Assembly (NCBI GenBank): GCA_021432635.1
Contig: MU270040.1
Coordinates: forward strand, 504,323-568,322
From: Thozetella sp. PMI_491
Lineage: Eukaryota > Ascomycota > Sordariomycetes > Chaetosphaeriales > Chaetosphaeriaceae
Direction of reading: 5' to 3'
DNA: 64,000 nucleotides
Under the pieces are notes generated by a model, which was not told the DNA's origin, searched no databases, and saw nothing but the letters and a program-made list of their open reading frames with translations. Of this stretch, positions 45,868 to 56,746 are shown one piece after another. The number at the start of each line of letters is the position of its first letter. Position 1 is the stretch's first letter. Position numbers and translations under genes: made by a program.

Positions 45868-47635
45868 CTATTTACCCAAAACGGAAACAAATATGCTTGC
45901 CATGTAGGCAATGGCCTCCGCTCGATACGTGTCCGGCTCCACGTATGCAAGGCCGGTAGCATTCGCATCAAAGACAATATTCCTTGGTGCCTCCAACTGG
46001 TATACCGGCCAGTGGACTGACGACGCTACTTGTAATGACCATTATCGTTAGATTTCAACATTGAGGAAGATGCTCAGTTTGTAACGTACCTCCTGAAGCG
46101 TTAGGGTCCAGATCGCTGATGAAGCTTGCCCACATTTGGGCCATGATCGTGGCTGCCTTGGCATAGCTGTCGGGCATCCCGGCAAAGGGATTCGTAGCCA
46201 CGGCATTTTGGTACCCAAGGCCGTGGATGTTTCGCATCACGAAAGACACCTCCTGGAAGTGGGTGACACCGACCGTCTGGTCTAGCCCGGCCGGAAGGAC
46301 ATTGAAATGGTAGCTGTAGCTGGTGACGTTTTGCCTCGCCCAGGCCTCGCTGGTGATCCGCCGAGAGGTGTGCTCCGTGTAGTCGCCATTGAAGGCGGCG
46401 ACCCGCTTCCACATGCTTCCCAGGCTGGCTTTTGATGGCGGGGGTCTGCCTTTGAGCGTTGCAGGGATCCCGATCTCCGGGATGTCCGGGTACAGGGCGG
46501 CAAGTATCGCCGCCGTCGAATTGTCGGCGCCGGCTGCGCGGAGGACATCGAGGAACTGCTCGGTCGTGTTGACCCCTCTTCTTGCACCCAACGAGGTTCC
46601 TTCGTCGTGATTCCTCCCGTGGAGGATAGGAACCTTGAGGAATCTCCCGGCCATCACTTGAGTCGTTCCTGATCGCTCCTGTATGAAGTCATGATCAAGG
46701 CCGGGAATCCACGACCACCCGGACGTGACAGAGCTGTTCAGGGCTGAGTTAAGGGTTTGAATCGGTAGCTTCCTTAGGCAATCGAGAGTGTCCGGGGTGC
46801 CCGTGCAGTTGGTTGCATTAACGAGCTTGTCGTATCGTGGCTGCCACTCCTCAGCCGTGAGAAAGCGTCTACCAGTAGCATCCCCACTCTGCATAATACC
46901 AGCCCGAAAGAGACCGTCGTCGCGGCCGCCGTAGGCGATCATGTGGAAGCCGACCGAGTTGCCGCCGGCGCTCTCGCCCCATATGGTGACTCTGGCGGGG
47001 TCTCCGCCGAAGGCCGCGATGTTCTCTTGGATCCACCGGAGCGCCAGCCGCTGGTCATGTATCCCGATATTCGCCGCTCCGGAGGCTAATGCTTCCTTGC
47101 CGAACAGAAATCCAAAGCCTTGCAGCCGGTAGTTGATGCTCACGCCAATGAACGGAGTCTTTCCGGACACGGACTGCTGGACGATAAAGGACAGATTGTA
47201 CCGTGGATCCGCGTTGCCGCCCATGAAGAAGCCGCCGCCGTGTATCCAAACGCCCACCGGGAGCTTCGATGTGGCATTGTGCGGCCGTATGACGTTGAGT
47301 GTCAGACAGTCCTCAGAAACGTGGTTTCCCAGAACCCACTGATCACTCCCGTACCCGTAGCATTCGGCAGCATACTCGGTGGCATGTCTGGTGTCATTCC
47401 AAGTCGTGTTTAGTGGCTGGGCTTGTCGGAAGCGCAGGCCGCCAACCGGAGGTTGAGCGAAAGGAACGCCGAGAAAAAAGTCCTGATCAAATTCTGCACT
47501 ATACACTCCCGCGTACGTGCCATTTCGCGCTCTCGCGATTGGAGTCTCTGTGCTCTTCGCCCAGCTCGAACGGCTGACCGATGTGGCCGTCACAGCCCCG
47601 AGAGCTAGGAGGAAACTTACCCAACTAGAGGCCAT
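45868..47635 (-). CDS. Secreted type-B carboxylesterase/lipase
   Basis: Two exons (47635-46090 and 46028-45868) encode 568 aa. The 61-nt intron has a GTACGT donor, and the second exon completes the C-terminus (VHWPVYQLEAP...). The protein has a signal peptide (SFLLALGAVTATS) and the alpha/beta-hydrolase fold of cholinesterase-like enzymes. The oxyanion hole HGGGF is at 132-136, the nucleophile elbow GESAGG has Ser222, and Glu345 lies in DEGTS. The catalytic His is likely His459 (GVTHF). EDCLTLNV and several N-glycosylation sequons are present. It should hydrolyse carboxylic esters or lipids outside the cell. Without the second exon the frame would end in unrelated residues, so the spliced model is preferred. 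Confidence 0.94.
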
Positions 47636-48351
47636 GGCGTCCTTCAGCTCTTGAAATTTTTGACCTCGATGGGTGGTTCGGACCGTGATGTTGGGTTCTC
47701 AATGGCCATATGGTGCTCTTCCCTTCTCCTCATAGACATTATCCATCGGAACATGTGTGCCGGTGCAGCGCTCAGATCCAATCCGTGCTGCCCCGGACTA
47801 TATGGGTAATGGCGTCCCTGGCGATGGCTAAATCCCAGCGCGATCCTTGGCCCATCAATAACACAATATTGGCGATTCCCGTGAGTGACAGCTTGGTATC
47901 CAGAATATACTTTGCTTTTCCTCTTTGGGGCGCTACTAGTCTTGGTCAAGTGGCTGCTTTGCACGAGTGCATATCGACCTCGTCATATTTCTCGTTAATG
48001 AATCTAAGGAGGGAGCCTTGGAGAAAATACCATCCTTCTATTGTTCACTATTCCCGCATTACTTCCTATTTCGAGCCTCAGTTGCACAGCCATTGCCCGG
48101 GCGCAGTGCATCGGAGCCGGGAAAATATCGTTATACTGAGGCATGCAAATAGCGGGCAAGATCCTGCCGATTCCTCCGATCGTTAGGGTGCGGCTCAGGC
48201 GCCGTCCCCCCGGACTCCGGGGTTTCCCTCCAACATCGACAAAAACCGCGCGCACCAATCGTCCGAGTCGCGGCCCGGAGTCCGCCAGCTCTTCTCACCA
48301 GAGCCGGACAACCTCTAAGCTCACGCGCAAAGACGCCAGGGAACGCAGACG
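47636..48351. other. Divergent intergenic region
   Basis: About 700 bp that must contain the promoters of the carboxylesterase (-) and metallophosphoesterase (+) genes. No further features seen. Confidence 0.6.
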
Positions 48352-49293
48352 ATGGGGAGGCTCCTGGCGATTGCTGATCTCCACATTGGATACGGACCTA
48401 ACCTCGAAGCCTGGAATAAGCTCCGCCCGCACCCAGAAGACGGCCTCATCATCGCCGGCGACGTCGGGGAGAAGATCGAGCACTTGCGCCAGGCCTTCAG
48501 CCTCGCTACCGCCCAGTTCAAGCAGGTGTTCTGGGTGCCCGGCAACCATGAGCTCTACACAATGCCGCCGGCCGGCGGGGCCGGGGCGTCCGGGGCGTCA
48601 GACTTCGGCACCAATCCGAACGCGAACCCGGACGCGCGCGATGGAGAGGCCAAGTACATGGCCTGCGTAGACGTCGCACGGGAGTACGGTGTTCTCACCC
48701 CCGAAGACGATTACGCCACGTGGGACTGTGGCGACGGGAACAAGGCACTGGTCTGCCCCGTCTTCACCTTGTATGACTACTCGTTCCGGCCGGCCCATGT
48801 CACGAGGGAACAAGCCCTCGACTGGGCCATGGAGGAGAACGTCCAAGCGACCGACGAGCTGCTGTTGCATCCCACACCATACCCGACCCGGGACGCGTGG
48901 TGCGACGCGCTCATCACCAAGGCCGAGAACCGGCTGGGGCAGGCGGCAATGGAGAGCGGGCTGCCTCTGATCATCATAAACCACTGGCCACTGCGGGAAG
49001 ATTTGGTGTTCATCCCCCGTGTGCCAAGATTCAGCTTGTGGTGCGGCAGCAAGAGAACCAAAGATTGGCACCTCTGGTTCAATGCCAAGGTGGTCGTTAC
49101 CGGACATCTCCACCTGCGCCGGACCGACTGGAAGGACTCCACGCGATTTGAGGAGGTCAGTTTGGGGTACCCGCGGCAGTGGGAGGGGGCGAGAGGCCTA
49201 GGCAAGGGCATCAACGAAATGCTAAGAGAGATTCTTCCGGGGCCAGAGAGCCCTCCAGAGGACAAGGAGACACGGTGGCGGATATTGGGTTGA
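48352..49293 (+). CDS. Calcineurin-like metallophosphoesterase
   Basis: A 313-aa single-exon protein with all five metal-binding motifs of the superfamily. These are ADLHIG near residue 8, AGDVG near 40, GNHE near 64, the INHWPL His near 208 and GHLH near 244. A Gly/Ala-rich insert lies between the third motif and the remainder. It has no signal peptide, so it is likely cytosolic. It probably hydrolyses phosphomonoesters or phosphodiesters using a two-metal centre, and the substrate is unknown. The start at 48352 (MGRLLAIADLH) gives the usual short leader to the first motif. Related single-domain proteins occur in bacteria and many fungi. Confidence 0.92.
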   Translation: MGRLLAIADLHIGYGPNLEAWNKLRPHPEDGLIIAGDVGEKIEHLRQAFSLATAQFKQVFWVPGNHELYTMPPAGGAGASGASDFGTNPNANPDARDGEAKYMACVDVAREYGVLTPEDDYATWDCGDGNKALVCPVFTLYDYSFRPAHVTREQALDWAMEENVQATDELLLHPTPYPTRDAWCDALITKAENRLGQAAMESGLPLIIINHWPLREDLVFIPRVPRFSLWCGSKRTKDWHLWFNAKVVVTGHLHLRRTDWKDSTRFEEVSLGYPRQWEGARGLGKGINEMLREILPGPESPPEDKETRWRILG

Positions 49294-50555
49294 ATAAACG
49301 ATCACATGACCCCAAAGCCATGCATACATATCATGAGGGATGATGAACCCGACCTTGTCTGCCCGCCTTTGTTGCTACCGATAAAAACAAAAACATCCGG
49401 ATTCCTCTAGTATCCAGTCGTATCTGAGAAGTCGTCAGGACCTGCTAAGTCGGGGGTATATCTCCTGCCGTGGCGGTGGAGCATTAGAGAATGTGCTCGC
49501 TAAATCTCCAAATATTTCTGAATAGCAACAATAAAATTGATTATTTACTGCTTTTAATACTGCCGGTAACCCGATTCACACAAAGTTGTATTGGCAAAGT
49601 ATCCTCAATTTGGACTGTGGACTTGCGCATACCATCGGCGCGATTCAGATTTAGGGCAAAATTTCTAGCAGGCCAGTCCAAAAAGCCATTTACCATGATA
49701 TCGCAATGTCTGTCGAGTTTCTATGTTTTGATAATAATAATAATGATGATTGGAACATACGCTGGTATCGAAAGCTCTAAGCCCGTGACGTTAAATTGCA
49801 GAATCACCGTATCAAGCGGTGAGGGTGCATGTAGACTTCATTACAAATATGTAAAGAAGGGTCAATCTCGCCTAAGAGTTTTTTTTTTCGACTTTCAGAT
49901 TTATCTTTCATACTTATCGCGTAGGTTTGGTCGACCGGTATTTGAAGGTTGGTCCGAAGCTGCACACCACAAGAGGCATGGCGGAGTTTTGTATATTTTC
50001 CGACGGAGTGATAGCGCATATAGTCAGGCCGTCGGGTCAACGCCAAAGAGAAGGTAATTACTTTTTGGGTCATTTGCGGCACTCTCCCTGTGGAATATTG
50101 CCGTCCGAACTTTTTAGCAGCTGGAGATAGCAATATTCTAGGATGCGTTATGCCTATCAGTTATCCTTGTATGGGGCGGCCACCCCCTCGTTGCATCTCC
50201 AACCGCCAATCCGCGCTTGGCCCTGGCCGCGTTGAACATTTCGTGACCAATATTCGGAGTTTCCTCTTACTTCCGTCACTGTCTCTTATCCCCGTGCTGC
50301 AGCTCTTGTCAATGTACTCCAAGCCCTAGGACACATCCTCAGCCCACCTTCGCACGAGTTCCGGAGTCTCGTGAATGTTCTCCGAGCCCGAGGACACATC
50401 ATCCTCAACCCTCCTTAGCACCGCATTCCTTAAATATTCCATCATTCCCTTTAGATCTCGAGTGCTATATAATACTTCCTAGCGGTGCCCTTCCTCAGTG
50501 CACGCTAAGAAAGCTGGGATACCAACAAGCTTGTTGACGCCGCTTACCACGAGAT
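49294..50555. other. AT-rich intergenic region with ATA microsatellite
   Basis: From about 49480 to 50130 the composition is clearly more AT-rich than in flanking genes, with an (ATA)n tract at 49731-49743. A 188-codon frame (49491-50057, +) spans it, but it has no recognisable domain and an overlapping minus-strand frame of similar quality, so I do not call it. TATA-like sequence near 50466 and the 5' leader of the MFS gene lie at the end. Confidence 0.5.
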
Positions 50556-52348
50556 ATGTCGGACCACGAACTCGAAGCACCAAAGCCTGGGGCAGCAAGA
50601 CCCCCTCACTTTCGACTTGTTGTCTCACAATCTCTCACCACAGATGAGGTGTTGAACCACGAGTATCATGGAAGTGGCACGGCCGAGGCCCCGTTCGTCG
50701 TCGACTGGATCCCAAACGACCCTAAGCCCCCGCTAAACCTTGGACACGGCATGAAGTGGCTGATTGCTATCCTGATGTCCTTCGCGTCGCTCTCTCTCAC
50801 CCTGTCCTCTACCTCTTTTTCGGGAGTCTCAGTCCAGATAAGAGAGGATTTTGACGCCAGCAGCACCCTCGCGGTCGGCACTTTGTCCTTATTCGTCCTT
50901 GGCTTCGCTCTTGGCGGCATGGTTTGGGGACCTTTATCAGAAATCTACGGCCGCCAGATCATCTACGCTGCGACATTCTTCCTCTTCACTCTCCTCGGAG
51001 GAGTATCGATCGCGAGCACCAATATTGCGACCCTGTTCGTGACGCGCTTCTTCGCCGGGTTCTTTGGATCCTCGTCTATCACCAACGCCGGAGGTGTCAT
51101 TTCCGACATATTCGATACGCACGAAAGGGGCCTTGCGATAATGGTCTATACATCTGCACCTTTTCTCGGTCCGACATTGGGCCCCATCATATCCGGATTC
51201 CTGGGGCAGGCCGGAGGGTGGAAGTGGGTTGACGGACTGGGGGTCATGCTAAGCGGCGTGGTGTTCCTGCTCGGCGTTGCTATCGTGCCGGAAACATATG
51301 CTCCCTATATCCTGTCTCGAAGGGCAAAAAAGCTCTCCCAGAAGACTGGCAAAGTCTACCTGAGCAAGCTAGATATTGGCAGGACGACAACTCCCAGCGA
51401 GATCATACGACAGGCTCTGGTCCGGCCCTGGGCTATCCTCTTTCTTGATCCTCTGGCCTTGACCATCTGCATCTATGCAGCCATCAGTGAGAATCCCAGC
51501 ACCTCTATCTGTATACACTATGAAGTCTGACTCCTATATTCGCAGTTTACGGGATCTTGTACTTGAGCTTCGCCGCTTTCCCAATTGTCTTCGTCGGACA
51601 CCGCGGATGGTCCCTGGGGGTAGCGGGTCTCGCATATATCGGTATCCTGATCGGCCAGATGGCAGCCATGGTGTTCTATGTTTTCCTCGAGGTGAAGTTC
51701 CGAAAGAGGATATCCCAGGATCCCTCTCGCAAGACCCCAGAGGCGAGACTAGAGCCGTCCTACTACGGCGCCATCGCGCTGCCTATCGGCCTCTTCTGGT
51801 TCGCGTGGACAACTTACACCAGCATCCACTGGATCGTCGGAATCATCGGCTCGAGTTTCTTCGGGTTCGGGCAGGTTCTTCTGTTCATAAGTCTTATGAA
51901 CTATGCCGTTGACTCCTACACCGTTTTCGCTGCTTCTGCGCTTGCTGCGAGCGCCATTCTTCGTGCCTTATTCGGCGCTGCCTTGTACGTACCAATATTG
52001 GACCATTGCTTTCTAACCACCTGGTGCCAATACCGAGCTAATCCTCTGTCTAGTCCGCTGTTTACCCCAAAGATGTATGAGAATTTGGGGACGCAGTGGG
52101 CTTCTTCCGTTCCCGCTTTTCTCGGCCTGGCTTGCGCGCCGCTGCCATTTCTGTTCTATCGATATGGAAAAGGACTGCGCGAGCGTAGCAAATACTCATC
52201 AGAGGCCCAGAGAATCATGAATGAGATGGCGAAGAGAAGTGTAGCAGTGGCAGCGGGGCCGACGGAAAAGGTGGGTACAGAACAAGGGGTTGAGCCGGCT
52301 GGCTCCAGCTCCGATCAGGACGATCACATCGGCAAAGTTGAGGTTTGA
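50556..52348 (+). CDS. MFS transporter, DHA1-type drug/H+ antiporter
   Basis: Exons 50556-51486, 51546-51984 and 52054-52348 encode 554 aa. The protein has a cytosolic N-terminus and twelve predicted TM helices. Motif A-like GPLSEIYGRQ follows TM2 and the antiporter motif C-like segment APFLGPTLGPIISGF lies in TM5. Fungal DHA1 exporters of this type expel toxicants, polyamines or secondary metabolites. The second intron (69 nt) has no stop and keeps the frame, so unspliced sequence would read through 23 extra residues. It was removed because the join GAAFPLFTPKMY matches the family. The flanking intron signals GTGAGA and GTACGT are acceptable. Substrate unknown. Confidence 0.92.
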
Positions 52349-52491
52349 AATATTCATATGTGCCATTATTCAATCACATTTGAGGGGACTGAAGCCCTCA
52401 ATAGCCCCAGGTTATGTTTCTTTATTGTACTTGAAGTATAGACATATGGATAAAGATCCCTATTATTCACGAGAAAGTACCAGCTATGTAC

Positions 52492-53712
52492 TCAAGTGAT
52501 GGTAATCTTGGGCGCGGCAGACCACTTCCCAACCCAGTCATCCATGGTCACCTTTGCCGGGCTAATATCAGCATCGCTCGGCGTTCCGGTTCCCTTGAGG
52601 AATTTGTCGACGTAAGACTTTAGGTCCGCAGTGCTTGATGACGGGAACGAACAGTGCGAGTGGCCACCGACGAGCGCAATTCCCATGTTGCTCTTCACGC
52701 CAAGTGCCTCGTAGACCATCTTGGCGGCCCGCATGCACACGGTAGTGCTGACGGGGCCGAGCCAGTCGATGTCGTTCTCCAGGATTATGAGCCCACGGGG
52801 CGCAACGAGCGACGCGAGGAAGTGGTGATCATGCGGCAGAGTGTTGGTCTTGTTCACGTACGTGGTGAAGCGCGGCGAGAACCATGCGTTCTCCCGCACG
52901 ATTTGGTGCGCCGTCTGGATGTTTTTGCCCTTGGCGAACTCCGAGTCCGAGACGCGCCAGCAGGCAGCGCCGCCGGAGCCCGACTCCTGAGGAATCACCA
53001 GGGCGATGCGGCTCTCGAGTGCGCCAACCATGAAAGCGCCCTTGCCGTTGCGGCTGCAGCCGGTGACGCCGAGCTTCTTCGGGTCGATGCCAGTCTTGTC
53101 TGCGCCGAGCTGCTCGAGCCCGTCGATGATGCGACCAACACACCAGGCCCACGCAGTAGTCGCGCCGGCGCTGTGCGTCTTGCCGTGCAGGTCAAAGAAC
53201 CAGCCGGTGCCGTGGCTGCTGGGGTTCGACTGCGCGGCGCACGCGTCGTTGCCGAAGCTGATGCTGCCCACGCCCGACTGCGAGGCGATAGACGAGCCGC
53301 CGACCGCGATGATGGCCGGGCCGCCGCCTGTGCCGCCGGCGGCGGGTTTGGTCATGCTGACACTCAGCGTCTTAGTGTTGCTGCCGACCTTGATGGTGAG
53401 GGACATGCTGTTTCCGGACATGGTGGCGGTGACAGACTCGGGCGGCGGCGGGTAGTCGCCGAGCTCATACTGCTGCATCATCTTGAACATCTCGGCCTGG
53501 CGGCACTTGAAGTCCGCGTAAGTGGCGACGGGCTGGCCATTGGCGAACTTCCAGGGGTCCGGAAGCTGCCCATTGTCGACGGCAGCGTAGTCGTCAAGCA
53601 GGGCAGGGCAGTCCCTCTTGGTCAGATACGGCACGGGGATGTCGGAAAATTTGTCGGAAGGCAGAGCGGCCGCCAAGCCGGCGAGCAGCAGTGTCGACGT
53701 CACGCTGCGCAT
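52492..53712 (-). CDS. Glucuronoyl esterase (CE15), secreted
   Basis: A 406-aa single-exon protein with a signal peptide (SVTSTLLLAGLAAALP). The catalytic domain is carbohydrate esterase family 15, which cleaves ester bonds between 4-O-methylglucuronic acid of xylan and lignin alcohols and so separates hemicellulose from lignin. The signature GCSRNGK (218-224) contains the nucleophile Ser220. PQESG carries Glu243, and GHSHCS contains His353 as the catalytic base. Several Cys positions fit the known disulfides. No CBM1 module is attached, unlike many CE15 enzymes. Expression is probably induced by plant biomass. The gene stands only 143 bp from the convergent MFS gene. Confidence 0.95.
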   Translation of the reverse strand: MRSVTSTLLLAGLAAALPSDKFSDIPVPYLTKRDCPALLDDYAAVDNGQLPDPWKFANGQPVATYADFKCRQAEMFKMMQQYELGDYPPPPESVTATMSGNSMSLTIKVGSNTKTLSVSMTKPAAGGTGGGPAIIAVGGSSIASQSGVGSISFGNDACAAQSNPSSHGTGWFFDLHGKTHSAGATTAWAWCVGRIIDGLEQLGADKTGIDPKKLGVTGCSRNGKGAFMVGALESRIALVIPQESGSGGAACWRVSDSEFAKGKNIQTAHQIVRENAWFSPRFTTYVNKTNTLPHDHHFLASLVAPRGLIILENDIDWLGPVSTTVCMRAAKMVYEALGVKSNMGIALVGGHSHCSFPSSSTADLKSYVDKFLKGTGTPSDADISPAKVTMDDWVGKWSAAPKITIT

Positions 53713-54867
53713 CGTGTTTAGGTGTGCCTGCGAGGCGCGAGAAATGGTGTGACTGTGCGGTCGAGGTGCCGCGGACCTCGTGAAGCACAGGGAGCTCTCG
53801 GGTTATATGCCGCAGCTCTGGCCCATACTCCCTCCCCTCAGTTATCTGAGTCTCTCGTCTGCTTCATTTCTGGCACTATAGCAAGGAAGGGAGCGGAAGA
53901 AATACCCTGATGATTGCCCAACGCCCAGCATTCTGGTTCCGTCTTGGCCAGTGTGGGGTTGGGGTCGTTGGGGCAAACAATAGACTGCCTAAAGCTGTGG
54001 AGTAATTGGGATAATTTGGCTATTTGGAGTCTGCGTGCAGTGCCGAGCTCCATTGGCGACCGTGGATTGGGATATATAGGCCGTGTTATTAATCTGCCTC
54101 TTGGAGGCCCCAGTCGCCTTGAGAGACGCGTACTGCCTCGTGAGAGGCTAGTTACATCTTAAACGGGGAAGCGAGCTATATCTGAAAGAAAAAGATAGGA
54201 TTGAAAGTTCTCGTCTACGTCTGATATTCGGGGTAGGGGAAGGCTACCTAACTGCACGACAGACGCTGTTGTTTACTTGCCAAGGCGACCCGAGGAGCTA
54301 AATGTCCGCTGTTTTGCGAACACAGCTACCTTTGCTTAAATTGAATAAATCCATCCGAGATTTCAGCCTCAAACAAAATGGATAGGCGGGTAGCATTAGA
54401 AGCGCTCTTAGGTTTCCTGAGCCTGATGTGATGAGCTTTTGTTCAACATATCGCATGCGATTCATCACAACCAGGAATACGTAAATCTTGGGTTACTAGC
54501 TGTGATATTTTCCCACCCAATTGAATTGCTGGAGGAAAATAAACCGAAGGAGTGACAAAACTGAAAATTAAGTGTTCAGAACACTCCGAGTGCTTTTTTG
54601 ATACTTCCATCATAAAGTTCGACGAGGATCGAACTTCAGGCAGGAGGCCTGACATAACTTGATTAGAGAAACGTGCCCATTCCACGCGCCTCTGGTAATG
54701 TCAAAACAGAACCAAAGGGTAATCTTTATGACTGAAGTCGGTTGCCAAGTCACGGAGTGGGTAAACGCAAAGCCGGGCGGAATTCTAAGAGCTACTCTCT
54801 CTACGCAATTACATGCTTAAGAGAATGGTATACGCGAGTTCAAGGTGAGTATGTCAGGTCTTGACAT
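53713..54867. other. Intergenic, no gene seen
   Basis: CE15 promoter side and 3' side of the dehydrogenase. Around 54600-54690 a short inverted motif GTTCGA...TCGAAC resembles a tRNA box B but no tRNA folds. Nothing else seen. Confidence 0.5.
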
Positions 54868-56008
54868 TTAATAGTTATGCTCTCTGTTCATGATGTTGAG
54901 CATCCGCTCGCCTTTGTCCATTTTCTCTAGGTTGGTCTCGAGGATATCAAGCACCCGGCGTATATAATGTGGTGTCTGCCAACTGACATGGGGCGTGATG
55001 TACACATTCGGCGCCTTCCACAGAGGATGCCCGTCGGGGAGCGGCTCAGGGTCGGTCACATCCAGGGCGGCTCCCTGGATCTTGCCTTGCTCTAGCGCCT
55101 CTAAGAGCGCATCGGTGTCGATCAGCTTCCCTCTTCCGATGTTGGAGACAAACGTCTTCTTCCTGGCGAGAATATCGAATTGCTCCTTTCCGAGCATCTT
55201 CTTCGTGGCAGGGGTCAGCGGCATGCACAGAACTAGGACATCGAGGTCCTGCGAGAGGAAGTCGTCGATGGCCTCTTTCGATGAGCCGTGGAACCACTTG
55301 GCGGGGATCAGGCCGTCCGGATCTCCGGTCCCAGGCACGTAGTAGCTGTCATCTTTCTTCGACTCCGGGGTCGAACGCTCGGTACGAGTGTAGGCATATA
55401 TCTCCATGCCCATGGCGCTGGATATCCGAGCAACATGGCGTCCGATCGCTCCGTAGCCGAGGATTCCCATCCGCAGACCGGGGGAGTCGGCGATATCGCT
55501 GTACAGCACCTTGTTCCACCTCTCCTCTTTCTGAAAGACGTGATAGTCCAAGAGGCGGTGGCTTTTCATGAGCCATGTGGCTATTACCCATTCGGCAATC
55601 TGAGGTCTTGAACGGAGCACGAGGTTAGCAAAGAGGGGGAGGAGGTTCTGGGCTCACTCACGGGTGGCAACCGTTTGCGGTGCAAAAGATGACGTCTGGG
55701 TTCTTGTATAGGTCCTGCTCCAGCCATCTGTCGGCACCGGCAGAGCTCAGCTGGACGTATCGGACGTTGGTCATGAGATGGGCAGGATGTGGCGGGGCGC
55801 CGACGACTATGGTGACGCCTTCCCACATCTCGGGAGGGACGCCCTGGGAACCAGCGTTCCACTTGCTGCGTTCGACCCAGCGGACACGGAGACCCGAGTA
55901 TCGGGATTCCATCTTGGTGATCCATGCCTCATCGGCTGGCATGGGAAGGTTGACGAGGAGCACGTCGTTGCTCAGACTGCTATTCGCATCAGATGGTATC
56001 GACCCCAT
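54868..56008 (-). CDS. D-isomer-specific 2-hydroxyacid dehydrogenase
   Basis: Two exons (56008-55662 and 55606-54868) encode 361 aa. The join gives HPPQIAEW, as expected for the family. The substrate-binding N-terminal part is followed by the NAD(P) Rossmann motif GILGYGAIGRHVA. The catalytic residues are conserved: Arg in SNIGRGKLID, Glu in DVTDPEPLP and His in TPHVSWQTP. The family reduces 2-oxoacids such as glyoxylate, hydroxypyruvate or phenylpyruvate reversibly. It probably acts in the cytosol. A 55-nt intron has a GTGAGT donor and CTAAC branch site. Substrate cannot be fixed; proximity to GFA-type and CE15 genes is suggestive only. Confidence 0.93.
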
Positions 56009-56746
56009 AGCGTGTACCCTTGTTTGCGTGCCCGGCCCCCCGTCTACTGACTCAAGCTTTTTTCTTCTTTTTCTTCTATAGGCGGCTTATAAATCTAGGT
56101 GAGGGGTGAACTGTGCGAAGAATTAACGTTGAGCAGAAGGACAAGGTGGTTGGGTAATTAGCCAAGAAACGTTTATCTAGCAGTTCTAAACGCTAGCTGT
56201 TGTCCCCCGCCGCAATCGCTGATAAGGGGTAAAACCGAGCAGGGGTGGCTACGCTAGATTTTCGTAGCGGCCCGTAGAAGGCGTTTTCGGCCCCTACTTC
56301 CTAGCACTGAGATAGCGCCTGTACGGAGTACTGTACAGCGCGATAGCGCCAGCGGAACGGGTGCCGGACCGCCAACATTCAGCGACCGTTAGTGAGAGTG
56401 GCACACTGCTCTCCTCCAACAGAAGGTAGCCCGGGCTACGCTGTACTATTCGGAGAGACGCCATGGGACTTACTCCAACTTCACAAGCAGATGGTTACTG
56501 GATTAACTCAGCATTTGGAGGGGTCAACAACGATGGCGTCGTAGGAGATAGCATTGCGGGAGATAGTATTCCCGGAGACAGCATCCGGAAAGATATGGCT
56601 TAAAGCACTTATGCATGTATCTTTTGGCGACGAGTCAGGACGCGTTCCGAAAATCCAATTGCATTTCCAAGCTCCTGGGAGGCCCTAGTAATTCTACCCC
56701 AAAGGAAAGCCGGATCGACGCAAGGCTACCCGTGTCGTCCGTGGCT
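56009..56746. other. Intergenic with a GDSI-repeat short frame
   Basis: The promoter of the dehydrogenase (-) and the 3' side of the GFA gene. A 46-codon plus-strand frame (56463-56603) encoding three GDSI repeats is listed separately. TACGGAGTA occurs at 56322-56330 inside a short GTAC-rich palindrome. Confidence 0.5.
56463..56603 (+). CDS. Putative 46-aa frame with three GDSI repeats
   Basis: ATG at 56463 opens a 46-residue frame whose C-terminal half reads GDSIAGDSIPGDSIRKDMA, that is three copies of a six-residue unit. The upstream frame closes with a stop, so it is not an obvious downstream exon of a longer single-exon gene. I know no family for it. The underlying DNA is an imperfect 18-bp tandem repeat, so the frame may simply reflect the repeat. 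Confidence 0.25.
   Translation: MGLTPTSQADGYWINSAFGGVNNDGVVGDSIAGDSIPGDSIRKDMA

Noticed and set aside
49491-50057. 188-codon plus-strand frame in AT-rich DNA
   Set aside because: No known domain, low complexity with an ATA microsatellite, and an overlapping opposite frame. Not called as a gene.
54600-54690. Box B-like GTTCGATCC on the minus strand
   Set aside because: No box A at the right distance and no acceptor or anticodon stem. The GTTCGA...TCGAAC motif is a simple palindrome.
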